Shown: positions 42,300 to 52,258, numbered from the stretch's first letter. The stretch is 64,000 nucleotides of DNA from Exiguobacterium chiriqhucha RW-2 (GCF_000416965.1 NZ_ATCL01000020.1:434001-498000), one strand, 5' to 3'. Notes: generated from the sequence alone by a model not told the origin. Numbers and translations are program-made.

Positions 42300-45110
42300 A
42301 TGGACACCTATGTGATAGTGGATTTGGAGACGACTGGTCATTCCGTCAAGTCCGGCGACGAATTGATTGAATTTGCGGCGGTGGTCGTTCAAGGGAGTGA
42401 AGTGATTGAGCGCTACAGTACCTTGATTCGTCCGAGTCGCCCGATCCCGCCTTTTATCACGCAGTTGACGACGATCACGAATCAAGACGTGGCGGAAGCC
42501 CCGACGTTTGAGGAAGTGATCCCAGATATATGGAAGATGCTAGACGGGCGGATTTTTGTCGCCCATAACGTATCGTTTGATTTGAATTTTTTGAATGAAA
42601 GCTTAGAGTTGGCCGGGTATATCCCGTTCCAGGGCCGGGCCATCGACACGGTCGAGCTGGCACGGATTCTATACCCGACGCTCGAGAGCCACGCACTTGA
42701 GTCGCTCGCCGAGACGTTCAACCTCGTCCACACCGACGCGCACCGCGCGCTGAGCGACGCCGAGGCAACGGCTGAACTGTTCGTTCGTTTGGTCGAGCGG
42801 TTGCGCGCGTTACCGCTCGTCACGTTGAAACAATTGCGGCGGTTGTCCGAATCGTGGACGAGCAACGTCGAGCCGCTGCTCGATGAGTTGATCATTCAAG
42901 TCGGGATTCGAGCCGACGACGAGACGACGTACGATATTCATCGGAAAATCGCACTGAGACGTCTCGTCGACACGTTCGAACCCGCCGTCGAACGCGAGCC
43001 GTTCGAGCCGTTCCTTCACCGGACGATTGAAGAGACGCTCCCGGCATTGTTCGGGCAATTCGAACCGCGTCAAAGTCAATTCGAGATGATGCGCCACGTC
43101 TATAAAGCGCTCGATGACGAAGCGACACTGTTAATCGAGGCGGGAACAGGGACCGGAAAAACGTTGGCGTATTTGATTCCGAGCGCACATCACGCGCTCG
43201 AGACGAAACGACCGGTCGTCGTCAGCACACATACGATTCAATTGCAGGAACAGCTGTTGACTCGAGATTTGCCGATTTTAAAAGCGATTTTCCCTGAAGT
43301 CGAATTCACGTTGTTGAAAGGGAGACGCAATTACATCGACCTCCGCAAGTTCGAGATGATTCTCGAGGAGGCGAACGAAGGCTTGCTCCCGGCGATGTGC
43401 AAGGCGATGGTACTCGTCTGGTTGACCGAGACCGTGACAGGCGACTTGGAAGAGTTGTCGCTACCGGGTGCGGCGTCACAAGGGCCGGCCTCGTTCAAAC
43501 GGCTCATCCAAGCCGACGCGGCCTCGGACTTCGGGCGTTTCGACCCGTGGTATAGCCGGGACTTCTTCACCCGGGCCGTCTTGCGCTCGAAAGAGGCCGA
43601 TATCATCGTGACGAACCACGCCTTATTGTTCTCTGATTTGCAGCATCAGGCCGGGATTCTTCCGACCGATACGCCGCTCATCTTAGATGAGGCCCATCAA
43701 GTCGAGGAAGTCGCGTCGCATCACTTCGGTGTGACGTTCGACGCGATTCAGTTCGACCGCTTGTTCAAGTGGTTCGGTTACGGCGCCGATGGCAAGTTCC
43801 ATTCACGCGTGCTCGGACTCGCTGATTTGACGGCCGTCGCGGAAGAAGCCGAGGCGTTCAGCAAGGCGACCGATCAAGCGCTCGCCCGCGTCGACGATGA
43901 ACTGAACGATTTGCTCACGGCGCTCCAGTCGCTCGGTAAAAAGCGGGAGCAACGTCAAACCGTCCGCTTCGAGCGGGAAGGGGAGCCGTTCCGTCCGATT
44001 CGGGAAGTGGCGAAGCGACTCGAAGACCGTCTGCGGACACTCCGGACGACGCTCCGGCAACTGCATCGGCTTCTCGATGAGCATAAAGAACATATGACGT
44101 TCAAACAACGGGCCGTGCTCGGGGATTTGAAGGCGTTCATCGGGGACGTGCGCGATATCGAGAGCGTGCTCTACGAGACGATGCTCACGCGGGATGACGA
44201 TGCTGTCAGTTGGGTCGAACTCAACCTGGCCAACCGTAAGTTGACTTCGGTGTATACGCAACCGGTGGAAATCGGTCCGCTCTTGCATGAACGACTGTTC
44301 GCCAAGCGTCCGACCGTCTTGACGTCGGCGACGATGACCGTTTCGGGCCGATTCGGATTCATCGAACGCCGTCTTGGACTCGACGGCGAAGATGTCCGTC
44401 GCGTCGTCCTGGCGTCACCGTTTGATTTCAAGAAACAAGCGAAACTGTTCGTGCCATCCGACATCCCGCTCATCAACGAGGTTCCGTTGCCGCGGTTCGT
44501 CGAACAGATTGCAGGCTCGATTGCCCAAATCGCCAATGTGACGAAAGGACGGATGCTCGTCTTGTTCACATCGAACGAATTGTTGCGCTTGACGCATGAG
44601 GCCGTCAAAGACCAGCTTGATGAGGGCTATACGCTCCTCGCCCAAGGCGTCAGCGGTGGATCACGTAGCCGTTTGACGAAACAATTCAAGCGCATCGACC
44701 AATCGATTTTGTTCGGGACGGCCAGCTTCTGGGAAGGCGTCGACATTCCGGGCGAGGCACTCACTTGCCTCATTATCGTCCGACTCCCGTTCGCCCCGCC
44801 CGACCAACCGGTCATGCAGGCGCGGTCCGAGAAAATCGAGGCGACAGGCAAATCGTCATTCTTCGAGCTGTCACTCCCGCAAGCGGTCATCCGCTTTAAA
44901 CAAGGAGTCGGCCGTCTGATTCGCTCGAAAGAGGATTACGGCGCCATCTTCGTCTTCGACCGTCGTGTCGAGACGACCCGTTATGGGAAGCAGTTCATTA
45001 ACAGTTTGCCGGCCGTCGACCGAATCGACGGTCCGCTCGAGACCGCACTCGCCGAACTGGAGCTGTTTTTAGACGAGAAAGAAAAGACCGGCCTAGGAAA
45101 TCAGAGATAA
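42300..45110 (+). CDS. dinG: DinG-family exonuclease/helicase-like protein
   Basis: A 936-residue protein with an N-terminal DEDDh 3'-5' exonuclease (residues about 4-165: VDLETTG, AHNVSFDLNFL, HRALSDAEA) fused to an XPD/DinG helicase-type ATPase (EAGTGTGKTLAYLIPSAHH, LDEAHQVEEVA, and C-terminal QGVGRLIRS). The fused form is typical of Firmicutes, where S. aureus DinG acts as a nuclease more than a helicase. ATG 42300 is favoured by the RBS-like GGATGG; ATG 42291 is possible. It is followed by ypmA and ypmB as in Bacillus. Confidence 0.93.
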   Translation: MDTYVIVDLETTGHSVKSGDELIEFAAVVVQGSEVIERYSTLIRPSRPIPPFITQLTTITNQDVAEAPTFEEVIPDIWKMLDGRIFVAHNVSFDLNFLNESLELAGYIPFQGRAIDTVELARILYPTLESHALESLAETFNLVHTDAHRALSDAEATAELFVRLVERLRALPLVTLKQLRRLSESWTSNVEPLLDELIIQVGIRADDETTYDIHRKIALRRLVDTFEPAVEREPFEPFLHRTIEETLPALFGQFEPRQSQFEMMRHVYKALDDEATLLIEAGTGTGKTLAYLIPSAHHALETKRPVVVSTHTIQLQEQLLTRDLPILKAIFPEVEFTLLKGRRNYIDLRKFEMILEEANEGLLPAMCKAMVLVWLTETVTGDLEELSLPGAASQGPASFKRLIQADAASDFGRFDPWYSRDFFTRAVLRSKEADIIVTNHALLFSDLQHQAGILPTDTPLILDEAHQVEEVASHHFGVTFDAIQFDRLFKWFGYGADGKFHSRVLGLADLTAVAEEAEAFSKATDQALARVDDELNDLLTALQSLGKKREQRQTVRFEREGEPFRPIREVAKRLEDRLRTLRTTLRQLHRLLDEHKEHMTFKQRAVLGDLKAFIGDVRDIESVLYETMLTRDDDAVSWVELNLANRKLTSVYTQPVEIGPLLHERLFAKRPTVLTSATMTVSGRFGFIERRLGLDGEDVRRVVLASPFDFKKQAKLFVPSDIPLINEVPLPRFVEQIAGSIAQIANVTKGRMLVLFTSNELLRLTHEAVKDQLDEGYTLLAQGVSGGSRSRLTKQFKRIDQSILFGTASFWEGVDIPGEALTCLIIVRLPFAPPDQPVMQARSEKIEATGKSSFFELSLPQAVIRFKQGVGRLIRSKEDYGAIFVFDRRVETTRYGKQFINSLPAVDRIDGPLETALAELELFLDEKEKTGLGNQR

Positions 45111-45176
45111 CGCTAGGCATCGTGATATTATCGTTTTATAATAATGGGTATAGTGTTTTTTGAAGGAGGAGTAATC

Positions 45177-45362
45177 ATGAATTCGAATATCGAGACGTTG
45201 GCGACGGTTCGAATCGAGCCGACGGCAGATGTATACAAAATTGTCGACTTGTTGAACCGCACGTTGAAGGGCCAAGATTTAATGTTCGGTCTTGCTTTAG
45301 AGAAAAAAGTGAATGATCCGAAGAAAGAAGAGATGGTGTTCACCATCTATCGGACGGAATGA
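45177..45362 (+). CDS. ypmA: Small protein YpmA (DUF4264)
   Basis: A 61-residue protein (MNSNIETLATVRIEPTADVYK...) at the place of B. subtilis ypmA (56 residues), with no signal peptide or membrane segment. AAGGAGGAG lies 6 bases before ATG 45177; the upstream in-frame ATG at 45144 is without support. It overlaps ypmB by ATGA. A -10-like TATAAT lies at 45137. Function unknown. Confidence 0.8.
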   Translation: MNSNIETLATVRIEPTADVYKIVDLLNRTLKGQDLMFGLALEKKVNDPKKEEMVFTIYRTE

Positions 45363-45835
45363 CACGGAAGACCAAAGTAGTGGTTGCGTTCATGACGGCA
45401 CTCATCGGTGTCGTCATCGTATTTAGTGGCATCTATTGGTTCACGGTCGGTCATACCGAGCGCACGAAAGACAAGATGATCGAGGCGGCACGCGAGCGTC
45501 TCGAGACCGAGCAACCGTCCGTCAACATCGAACGGGCCGAGCTGTACAATGGGACGGAACCGTACGTCGTCTTCGAGGAGACGGATCAAGTCCAGTTCGT
45601 GCCAGTCGATGACAAGTTGCCGATTGTGACGCGTGACATCGCGTCGGTCGACCTCGATCAAGTCTGTGCCGAATCGGTCGCAGAAACGGGCGGGTCACTC
45701 GTCAGCTGTAAATACGGGTTCGACGAACGGGCCTTGATTGAGGTCGTGACGAAATCGGGCGCATCGTATACGTATTCGTATTATACGCTCCAAGCGGGCG
45801 AATTTATTCGACGGGTCCAATTGACGGACTCGTAA
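45359..45835 (+). CDS. ypmB: Membrane-anchored cell-wall protein YpmB (TseB-like)
   Basis: A 158-residue protein with one N-terminal transmembrane helix (VVVAFMTALIGVVIVFSGIYWF) and an extracytoplasmic PepSY/DUF5590-like region. In B. subtilis TseB (YpmB) affects the cell-elongation penicillin-binding protein PBP2A. ATGA overlap with ypmA indicates co-translation. Two cysteines (VCAESV, VSCKYG) in the outer domain could form a disulfide; this is observation, not known for the family. Confidence 0.83.
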   Translation: MTRKTKVVVAFMTALIGVVIVFSGIYWFTVGHTERTKDKMIEAARERLETEQPSVNIERAELYNGTEPYVVFEETDQVQFVPVDDKLPIVTRDIASVDLDQVCAESVAETGGSLVSCKYGFDERALIEVVTKSGASYTYSYYTLQAGEFIRRVQLTDS

Positions 45836-45856
45836 CGAAACCAAGGGGGAGTTTTT

Positions 45857-47044
45857 GTGGAACATCTATTGGCACAACGTGTAAAGCAGTTGACACCTTC
45901 AACGACACTCGCCATCACAGCGAAAGCGAAAGCGTTAAAGGCTTCGGGACAAGACGTCATCGGCCTCGGCGCCGGGGAACCGGATTTCAATACGCCGGAA
46001 CGCATCATCGAGGCAGCCTGTCAGGCCGCGCGCGATGGTGACACGAAATATACGCCATCAGGCGGAACGGTCGAATTGAAAGACGCGATCATCGAGAAGA
46101 CGAAGCGCGACAGCAACTTGACGTTCACGCGTGCGGAGGTCATGGTCGCCTCAGGTGCGAAGCATGCCCTCTATACATTGTTCCAAGCGATTTTAGATGA
46201 AGGCGACGAGGTCATCATCCCGGTACCGTACTGGGTCAGCTATCCGGAGCAAGTGAAGCTCGCGGACGGTGTCCCGGTCTACGTCGATACGAACGAGTCG
46301 ACGATGTTCAAATTGACGCCAGAGTTGCTCGAGGCGGCCATCACGGATCGGACGAAAGCGGTCATCTTGAACAGTCCGTCGAACCCGACTGGTATGATTT
46401 ATACCGAGGCCGAGCTGTCGGCACTCGCGGACGTCATCAAACGACACGACTTGCTCGTCGTCAGTGACGAGATTTATGAGAAACTCGTCTACGGCGATGC
46501 GGAGTTCGTCTCGATCGCGACGCTTCCAGGGATGTTGGAGCGGACGATCATCATCAACGGCGTCTCGAAGTCACACGCGATGACCGGATGGCGCATCGGT
46601 TATGCGGTCGGCGATAAGACGATTATCGAGGCGATGACGAACCTCGCATCGCACTCGACATCGAACCCGACGTCAATCGCTCAAGCGGCGGCGGTCGAAG
46701 CGTATAACGGGCCACAAGACGACGTCGAGATGATGCGTGTCTCATTCGCGGAACGACTCGAGATCGTTTATGAGCGTTTGATTGCCATCCCAGGCATCAC
46801 ATGCTTGAAGCCGCAAGGCGCATTTTACTTATATGCCAACGCCAAAGAGGCGGCATCGATGAGCGGGTACGACTCGGTCGACGCATGGTGTGAGGCCGTG
46901 CTCGGCGAAGCGTTCGTCGCCCTCGTCCCAGGCTCAGGTTTCGGACAGGACGACTACGTCCGCTTGTCTTATGCAACAGAATTGAAACGGGTATTAGAAG
47001 CGCTCGATCGAGTAGAAGACTTCATTACACGTAACGCTCGATAA
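45857..47044 (+). CDS. aspB: Aspartate aminotransferase
   Basis: A 395-residue PLP enzyme of class I fold interconverting aspartate and oxaloacetate with glutamate. The PLP lysine is in [24 protein letters not shown] and [11 protein letters not shown] are the other conserved parts. GTG start with GGGGGAG upstream. It precedes asnS by 8 bases and should be co-transcribed, supplying aspartate for asparagine metabolism. Confidence 0.95.
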   Translation: MEHLLAQRVKQLTPSTTLAITAKAKALKASGQDVIGLGAGEPDFNTPERIIEAACQAARDGDTKYTPSGGTVELKDAIIEKTKRDSNLTFTRAEVMVASGAKHALYTLFQAILDEGDEVIIPVPYWVSYPEQVKLADGVPVYVDTNESTMFKLTPELLEAAITDRTKAVILNSPSNPTGMIYTEAELSALADVIKRHDLLVVSDEIYEKLVYGDAEFVSIATLPGMLERTIIINGVSKSHAMTGWRIGYAVGDKTIIEAMTNLASHSTSNPTSIAQAAAVEAYNGPQDDVEMMRVSFAERLEIVYERLIAIPGITCLKPQGAFYLYANAKEAASMSGYDSVDAWCEAVLGEAFVALVPGSGFGQDDYVRLSYATELKRVLEALDRVEDFITRNAR

Positions 47045-47058
47045 GCGAAAGGATGGAT

Positions 47059-48366
47059 ATGGATATGACAACAATTTCAATCAGCCAATTTAAAGATTAC
47101 GAAGGCCAGACGGTCCGCGTCGGAGCCTGGATCGCCAACAAACGTTCGAGTGGAAAGATCGCTTTCCTTCAACTTCGTGACGGGAGCGGTTTCGCTCAAG
47201 CCGTCGTCGTCAAAGCGGATGTAGCCGAAGAGTTGTTCGCACTCGCTAAAGGCGTGACGCAAGAAACTTCGGTCTGGGTCACGGGTACGGTCAAATCGGA
47301 CGGCGGACGCACGCCGCTCGGCTTCGAGCTCGAAGTGACGGCGATGGAAGTGATCGCGGAATCGGTCGACTATCCGATCACACCGAAAGAGCACGGCACC
47401 GAGTTCTTGATGGACAATCGTCACCTTTGGCTCCGTTCGCGTCGCCAGCACGCGATCATGAAAGTTCGTAACGAATTGATTCGGGCGACGTATGAGTTCT
47501 ACAACCAAGAAGGTTTCGTGAAAATCGATCCACCAATCATCACGTCGAGTGCACCGGAAGGCACGACTGAGTTGTTCGAGACAGATTACTTCGGACAACC
47601 GGCCTACTTGTCACAAACGGGCCAGCTATACATGGAAGCTGCCGCGATGGCACTTGGCAAAGTATTCTCGTTCGGACCGACGTTCCGCGCCGAGAAATCG
47701 AAGACGCGCCGCCACTTGATCGAGTTCTGGATGATCGAGCCGGAGATGGCATTCTTCGACCACGACATGAGCCTCGAGCTCCAAGAGCGCTACGTCTCGT
47801 ATATCGCCAAATCGGCGCTCGAGAACTGCCGCAACGAATTGGAACTGCTCGGACGCGACTTGTCGAAACTTGAGAAAGTCCAAGCACCGTTCCCGCGTGT
47901 CCGTTACACCGATGCGATCAAGTTCTTGAAAGACGAAGGCTTCGACGACATCGAGTACGGCGACGATTTCGGTGCCCCGCACGAGACGGCCATCGCCAAC
48001 GCGCATGACCTCCCGGTGTTCATCACACATTGGCCGAAAGACATCAAGCCGTTCTATATGAAAGTCGATCCGGAAAACCCGGAACTCGTCCTCTGTGCCG
48101 ACTTGATCGCACCGGAAGGCTACGGCGAGATTATCGGCGGTTCGCAACGTGAAGACGATTACGACCGGTTGAAAGAAGAAATCATCAAAGAAGGTCTCGA
48201 TGAGACGGACGCGTACGACTGGTACCTCGAACTCCGCAAATACGGATCGGTCCCGCACTCTGGCTTCGGTCTTGGCCTTGAGCGTACGGTCGCCTGGATT
48301 AGCGGGATTGAGCATATCCGCGAAGCGATTCCGTTCCCACGCCTTTTGAACCGCATTCACCCATAA
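47059..48366 (+). CDS. asnS: Asparaginyl-tRNA synthetase
   Basis: A 435-residue class IIb synthetase with an N-terminal OB-fold ([27 protein letters not shown]) and catalytic core. Motif 2 is [28 protein letters not shown] and motif 3 is [12 protein letters not shown]. Three in-frame ATGs (47053, 47059, 47065) follow GAAAGGATGG; 47059 has the best spacing. No T-box was seen between aspB and asnS. Confidence 0.95.
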   Translation: MDMTTISISQFKDYEGQTVRVGAWIANKRSSGKIAFLQLRDGSGFAQAVVVKADVAEELFALAKGVTQETSVWVTGTVKSDGGRTPLGFELEVTAMEVIAESVDYPITPKEHGTEFLMDNRHLWLRSRRQHAIMKVRNELIRATYEFYNQEGFVKIDPPIITSSAPEGTTELFETDYFGQPAYLSQTGQLYMEAAAMALGKVFSFGPTFRAEKSKTRRHLIEFWMIEPEMAFFDHDMSLELQERYVSYIAKSALENCRNELELLGRDLSKLEKVQAPFPRVRYTDAIKFLKDEGFDDIEYGDDFGAPHETAIANAHDLPVFITHWPKDIKPFYMKVDPENPELVLCADLIAPEGYGEIIGGSQREDDYDRLKEEIIKEGLDETDAYDWYLELRKYGSVPHSGFGLGLERTVAWISGIEHIREAIPFPRLLNRIHP

Positions 48367-48425
48367 TCGCCAATCGGGGATGACTTCGTCTTCCCCGATT
48401 GATTTGTCTAGAAAGGATGTGCGAC

Positions 48426-49013
48426 ATGGATGCACATAATCTAATCAAGCTGTTCGAACAAAATCCAGTCGTCGTTCCGAGAAAATTGTTCACGGAGGCG
48501 CGTCGCCTCAACTTGAGTCCGGTCGAGTTCAATCTCGTCATCCACTTGCTTGAGATGACAGGGGAAGGCATTGAGATGCCGCTTCCGAGCGAACTCGGAG
48601 ACCGGATGAACGTGGCCGAGAGCGAGGCTCGTTCCGTCTTGCTCGGCTTGCTCCAAAAAGAGTTGATCGCCATCGATGCGTCGACCGAGGTTGAACGATA
48701 CAGTCTGCTCCCGTTGTTCCTTGCACTCGAAGAAGGGGCGACACCTGAAAAATCGGCTCATTCGTTAAATGAGAACATCATTCATACGTTTGAGCGCGAA
48801 TTCGGGACGATCACCCCGTTCGAGATCGAACAGATTGTCGGTTGGTTGACCGAGGACGGCTTCAGTGAAGAGCTGATTATGGCCGCGCTTCGGGAAGCAA
48901 AGCTTCGCAACGTACGCAACTTTAAATATATGGACAAGATTCTCAGAGTGTGGCAAGACCATAACGTCGAGTCACTCGAGGACCTCGTCGATTATCAACG
49001 GAGGAAAAAGTGA
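48426..49013 (+). CDS. dnaD: DNA replication initiation protein DnaD
   Basis: A 195-residue primosome protein needed for helicase loading at oriC and at PriA-directed restart. The N-terminal winged-helix part (LFTEARRLNLSPVEFNLVIHLLEM) and the C-terminal ssDNA-binding DnaB_2 domain ending NVRNFKYMDKILRVW (YxxxIxxxW motif) are visible. AAAGGATGTG lies before ATG 48426; an in-frame upstream start at 48399 is less likely. The stop overlaps nth by one base. Confidence 0.94.
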   Translation: MDAHNLIKLFEQNPVVVPRKLFTEARRLNLSPVEFNLVIHLLEMTGEGIEMPLPSELGDRMNVAESEARSVLLGLLQKELIAIDASTEVERYSLLPLFLALEEGATPEKSAHSLNENIIHTFEREFGTITPFEIEQIVGWLTEDGFSEELIMAALREAKLRNVRNFKYMDKILRVWQDHNVESLEDLVDYQRRKK

Positions 49014-49675
49014 TGTTGACGAGAGCCCAATTGACCGAAGTGTCTGACACGATGCGTCGCATGTTCCCGGACGCCCACTGTGAGTTGACGCACCGTAATC
49101 CGTTCGAGCTTGTCGTGGCCGTGGCGTTGTCGGCGCAGGCGACCGATGCACTCGTCAACAAAGTGACGCCTGGTCTGTTCGAGACCTATCCGACCGTCGA
49201 ATCGATGGCCGCTGCTGACGTCGCCGACATCGAGGCGTTAATCAAGCGCATCGGTCTCTATCGGAACAAGGCGAAAAACGTGAAGGCGCTCTCGATGCAA
49301 ATCGTGGAACGTCACGACGGGATCGTCCCGTCGGATCGCGAATCGCTCGAGGCGTTGCCTGGCGTCGGACGGAAGACGGCGAACGTCGTCTTGTCCGTCG
49401 CGTTTCACGAACCGGCATTCGCCGTCGACACGCACGTCGAGCGCGTCTCGAAACGTCTCGGCATCTGTCGTTGGAAAGATAACGTCCGTCAAGTCGAGGA
49501 CACGCTCATGAAGAAGTTCCCGCGCGAAGAATGGTCACAGCTCCATCACCAGTTCATCTTCTTCGGCCGCTATCACTGCAAAGCGCAACGTCCTGCTTGC
49601 GAGACATGTCCGCTACTCGATATGTGCCGCGAAGGGAAGAAACGAATGAAGTCCAAGCAAGCGACCGGACAATGA
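49013..49675 (+). CDS. nth: Endonuclease III
   Basis: A 220-residue base-excision glycosylase/AP lyase for oxidised pyrimidines. The helix-hairpin-helix is LPGVGRKTANVVL with the catalytic Lys, AVDTHVERVSKRLG contains the catalytic Asp, and Cys-x6-Cys-x2-Cys-x5-Cys at the C terminus binds a [4Fe-4S] cluster. ATG 49013 follows GGAGG by 8 bases; the GTG at 49010 is possible. B. subtilis has ypoC next; it is missing here. Confidence 0.96.
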   Translation: MLTRAQLTEVSDTMRRMFPDAHCELTHRNPFELVVAVALSAQATDALVNKVTPGLFETYPTVESMAAADVADIEALIKRIGLYRNKAKNVKALSMQIVERHDGIVPSDRESLEALPGVGRKTANVVLSVAFHEPAFAVDTHVERVSKRLGICRWKDNVRQVEDTLMKKFPREEWSQLHHQFIFFGRYHCKAQRPACETCPLLDMCREGKKRMKSKQATGQ

Positions 49676-49679
49676 ACGG

Positions 49680-49718
49680 AAGCGTCTTCCTGATCACGAG
49701 ATCGGGAAGACGCTTTTT
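49680..49718 (+). terminator. Intrinsic terminator after nth
   Basis: AAGCGTCTTCC pairs with GGAAGACGCTT, with an inner GATC/GATC helix, followed by TTTT. Confidence 0.93.
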
Positions 49719-49747
49719 ATACGTACGGGGGTATTTTTTGATATACT
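49719..49747 (+). promoter_or_regulatory. MFS-gene promoter with CsoR-like box
   Basis: ATACGTACGGGGGTAT at 49719-49734 has ATAC/GTAT ends and a G tract, resembling known CsoR-type boxes (inverted TACCC/GGGTA with central G tract). It is directly upstream of a -10 TATACT (49742-49747); the expected -35 position falls inside the box. Confidence 0.5.
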
Positions 49748-49780
49748 CAATCCAGCAACCAGTTGGCAAGGAGGATGTAT

Positions 49781-51007
49781 ATGAATCAACCACGTATCGG
49801 CGTCCGAGAAAATCGATTCAATTTTATACTGCTCGTCGTGACAAACTTCTTTGTCGGATCGATGGTAGGGCTTGAGCGGACGATCTTGCCTATTATCGGA
49901 GAAGAGGATTTTGCTCTCATCTCGACGAGTGCGGCACTCTCGTTTATCATCAGTTTCGGATTCTCGAAGGCGGTCGTCAATTACTTCGCAGGAGCCATCG
50001 CCGACCGATACGGTCGCAAAAAAGTGCTCATCTTCGGTTGGGCAATCGGGCTCCTCGTTCCCGTGCTCGTCATATCAGCATCGGCATGGTGGGTGATTAT
50101 CGTGGCGAATGTCTTGCTTGGGGTCAACCAAGGGCTGACGTGGTCGATGACGGTCAATATGAAAATTGATTTGGCCAAACCGACGGAGCGGGGACTGGCG
50201 GTCGGACTGAATGAGTTCGCGGGTTATATTGGCGTCGCCGTGATGGCGGCGGTGTCCGGGATGGTTGCCGTCACATACGGCAGTCGGCCGGAACCGTTCT
50301 ACATCGGTGTAGTCGTCGCCTTGATCGGTCTCACGTTATCGTTGTTCGTCCGCGATACGACGAAACAATTACAGCTTCAGTCTATAGGTCAACCTGAAAA
50401 GACACGTTCGCCGAAACAGGTATTCCTGGCGACGACATGGAGAAATCGTTCGCTCTCGAGCCTGACGGTAGCCGGTCTGTCGACCAATTTGAAGGACGGC
50501 ATGGCATGGGGCTTGTTCCCGATTTATTTTGCCGCCCAAGGGCTGAGTCTCGCGGAGATCGGGCTGATCGTGGCGCTCTACCCCGCGGCATGGGGCTTCT
50601 TTCAACTGTTCACCGGTGTGTGGAGCGACCGCATCGGACGAAAAGGGTTGATTGTCGCAGGGATGTGGGTTCAGGCCGGCTCGCTATGGGCGATTCTCGT
50701 CATGACCGACTATTGGCAATGGGTGTTCGCAGCGGTCATGCTTGGCATCGGGACGGCGATGGTCTATCCGACGCTCCAAGCCTCAATCAGTGACGTCGCC
50801 GAACCTTCGTGGCGCGCCTCGGCGATGGGCGTCTATCGTTTTTGGCGCGACAGTGGCTATGCGTTCGGGGCTATATTCGCCGGGCTGTTGACCGATGTCT
50901 TGTCCATCGGCTGGGCAATCGGATTGGTGGCCGTGATCCCGTTTTTGGCCGGCCTCAACGCGCTCATTCGTTTGCGGGAGACGCTCCCGGGCTTGCGCCG
51001 AACATAA
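49781..51007 (+). CDS. MFS transporter, substrate unknown
   Basis: A 408-residue major facilitator with about 12 helices. The A motifs between helices 2-3 and 8-9 are GAIADRYGRKKVL and GVWSDRIGRKGLI. ATG 49781 has AAGGAGG 6-7 bases upstream. The gene is not at this place in B. subtilis and together with the DUF3800 gene forms an insert between nth and recU. A CsoR-like operator suggests response to copper, another metal or reactive sulfur, which is inference; drug or metabolite efflux are other options. Confidence 0.85.
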   Translation: MNQPRIGVRENRFNFILLVVTNFFVGSMVGLERTILPIIGEEDFALISTSAALSFIISFGFSKAVVNYFAGAIADRYGRKKVLIFGWAIGLLVPVLVISASAWWVIIVANVLLGVNQGLTWSMTVNMKIDLAKPTERGLAVGLNEFAGYIGVAVMAAVSGMVAVTYGSRPEPFYIGVVVALIGLTLSLFVRDTTKQLQLQSIGQPEKTRSPKQVFLATTWRNRSLSSLTVAGLSTNLKDGMAWGLFPIYFAAQGLSLAEIGLIVALYPAAWGFFQLFTGVWSDRIGRKGLIVAGMWVQAGSLWAILVMTDYWQWVFAAVMLGIGTAMVYPTLQASISDVAEPSWRASAMGVYRFWRDSGYAFGAIFAGLLTDVLSIGWAIGLVAVIPFLAGLNALIRLRETLPGLRRT

Positions 51008-51046
51008 AAACTGCCTTGCCGAATGATGATCGGCAAGGCAGTTTTT
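51006..51046. terminator. Bidirectional terminator
   Basis: A perfect 16-bp stem (51006-51021 with 51031-51046) around a 9-base loop, with As and Ts at the ends, between converging MFS and DUF3800 genes. Confidence 0.95.
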
Positions 51047-51896
51047 AGTGATTCCACGGATGGTCGCTCCATTCGCGGCGCTTTTTCGTAATCGGTACTT
51101 TTTTGAATCCCCAGTTGCGGAAATCTTGGTCAGGACTTTCTTTACGAATGTAAATCTTGTCCTTGATGGCTTTGAAGATGCGGTTCTCATCCCCATAATG
51201 GACGAACCGTGGTTTTACTTCGATGACGCCGCGACGCACGCGCGAGAGCGGGAGGCAGACGAGGTCAGCGATTTCGAGACCCGACTGATACACCGTGTTC
51301 TGCTTCTCTGAAAAGATGAAGCCTTTGATTTTTTGACGGCTCTTCTCGACGTCGAGATGGACCGTCCCCGAATTGAAGATATCGAAGAACGCTTTTTGGA
51401 TGAGCAAGTTCTGATAGTCATCCCGTGACTCCAAGACGACGCGGGCGCTGACGGCTTCCGTCTCTTCCAAAAACGCATAGAACGACTTCATCAAGTGAGC
51501 GAATGCGACGACGTACGGGTCTTTCGGTGTCGAGTAGAAGTCATGGAGCTTTTGTTTATCGACCTCGACGCTGACGATCGTACAGTCGATATCGCGCAAG
51601 AAATCAGGCAACTTGTTCCAGAAATCACGAAGCATATCGATCGTGATGCCGTCTTCTTTCCCGTACGGATGCTCGGCTTTTAAAATCTCTTTTAAATGGA
51701 GCGGGATATTTTCTGTCTTGAACACGTCGCGTTTGAAGGCGTGTAACCGACGTTTCAATTCGCAAGGCATGCCGGCCTCGTCGGCATCAATTGCATATTT
51801 ATATTCCATCAATACGCCGGTCAGATTGAATTGCGTGTTCCCCTTTGGCGTTCCCGTCTCATCGACGAACATGACATACTTCTTTTGTGTTTCCAT
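51045..51896 (-). CDS. DUF3800 domain protein
   Basis: A 283-residue protein with the DUF3800 layout: N-terminal VMFVDETGTPKGNTQFNLTG (first acidic residues of a likely RNase H-like fold), a middle VVLESRDDYQN stretch with acidic residues, and SGLEIADLVCLPLSR with the last acidic position. A nuclease activity is suspected for the family but unproven. ATG follows TTGGAGGAG. It is a single gene, in a family often found in accessory, mobile or defence regions. No partner methylase, toxin or transposase is next to it. Confidence 0.8.
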   Translation of the reverse strand: METQKKYVMFVDETGTPKGNTQFNLTGVLMEYKYAIDADEAGMPCELKRRLHAFKRDVFKTENIPLHLKEILKAEHPYGKEDGITIDMLRDFWNKLPDFLRDIDCTIVSVEVDKQKLHDFYSTPKDPYVVAFAHLMKSFYAFLEETEAVSARVVLESRDDYQNLLIQKAFFDIFNSGTVHLDVEKSRQKIKGFIFSEKQNTVYQSGLEIADLVCLPLSRVRRGVIEVKPRFVHYGDENRIFKAIKDKIYIRKESPDQDFRNWGFKKVPITKKRREWSDHPWNH

Positions 51897-52258
51897 CTTA
51901 CTCCTCCAACCATGGCTCTACTGCTTATAAAAGCGGGCCTGCTAATTGTTTATCAACCTTGGGTTACACTATTTATTGCACACTTTTTAGAAACTTCCGT
52001 CAATCTGCGTTTAATCCGCCCTGATTATGGCTAATAAGTAGAAGACTTATTTCAGAAAAATAAATAGCTTCTCCGTAACAAGGTCGTGTCAATTTGACTA
52101 CACAATGCACTACATACTAGTTTAACATACGGGAGTTTGGTACGATATGGATTGCGGAAAATCCACACAGGAGTCGAGCGACAGAACTCGACAATCAGAC
52201 TTCAGACGGAAGGAACGGCTGGGCGAACCTGTTAAACTAGATATTAGGGGTGACGACA
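51897..52258. other. Intergenic region between DUF3800 gene and recU
   Basis: About 360 bases without a convincing gene. The left part (about 51950-52130) is clearly more AT-rich than its surroundings. A TTGACT lies at 52094-52099 without a well-spaced -10. The right part has two short hairpins, TGGATT-6-AATCCA (52148-52165) and GTCGAG-8-CTCGAC (52173-52192), which may belong to a recU leader. Confidence 0.5.

Noticed and set aside
43803-44608. Minus-strand open frames of up to 161 codons inside dinG
   Set aside because: Antisense to a conserved gene and without RBS or recognisable protein features.
47041-47065. T-box riboswitch before asnS
   Set aside because: Only 8-20 bases separate aspB and asnS, too short for a T-box.
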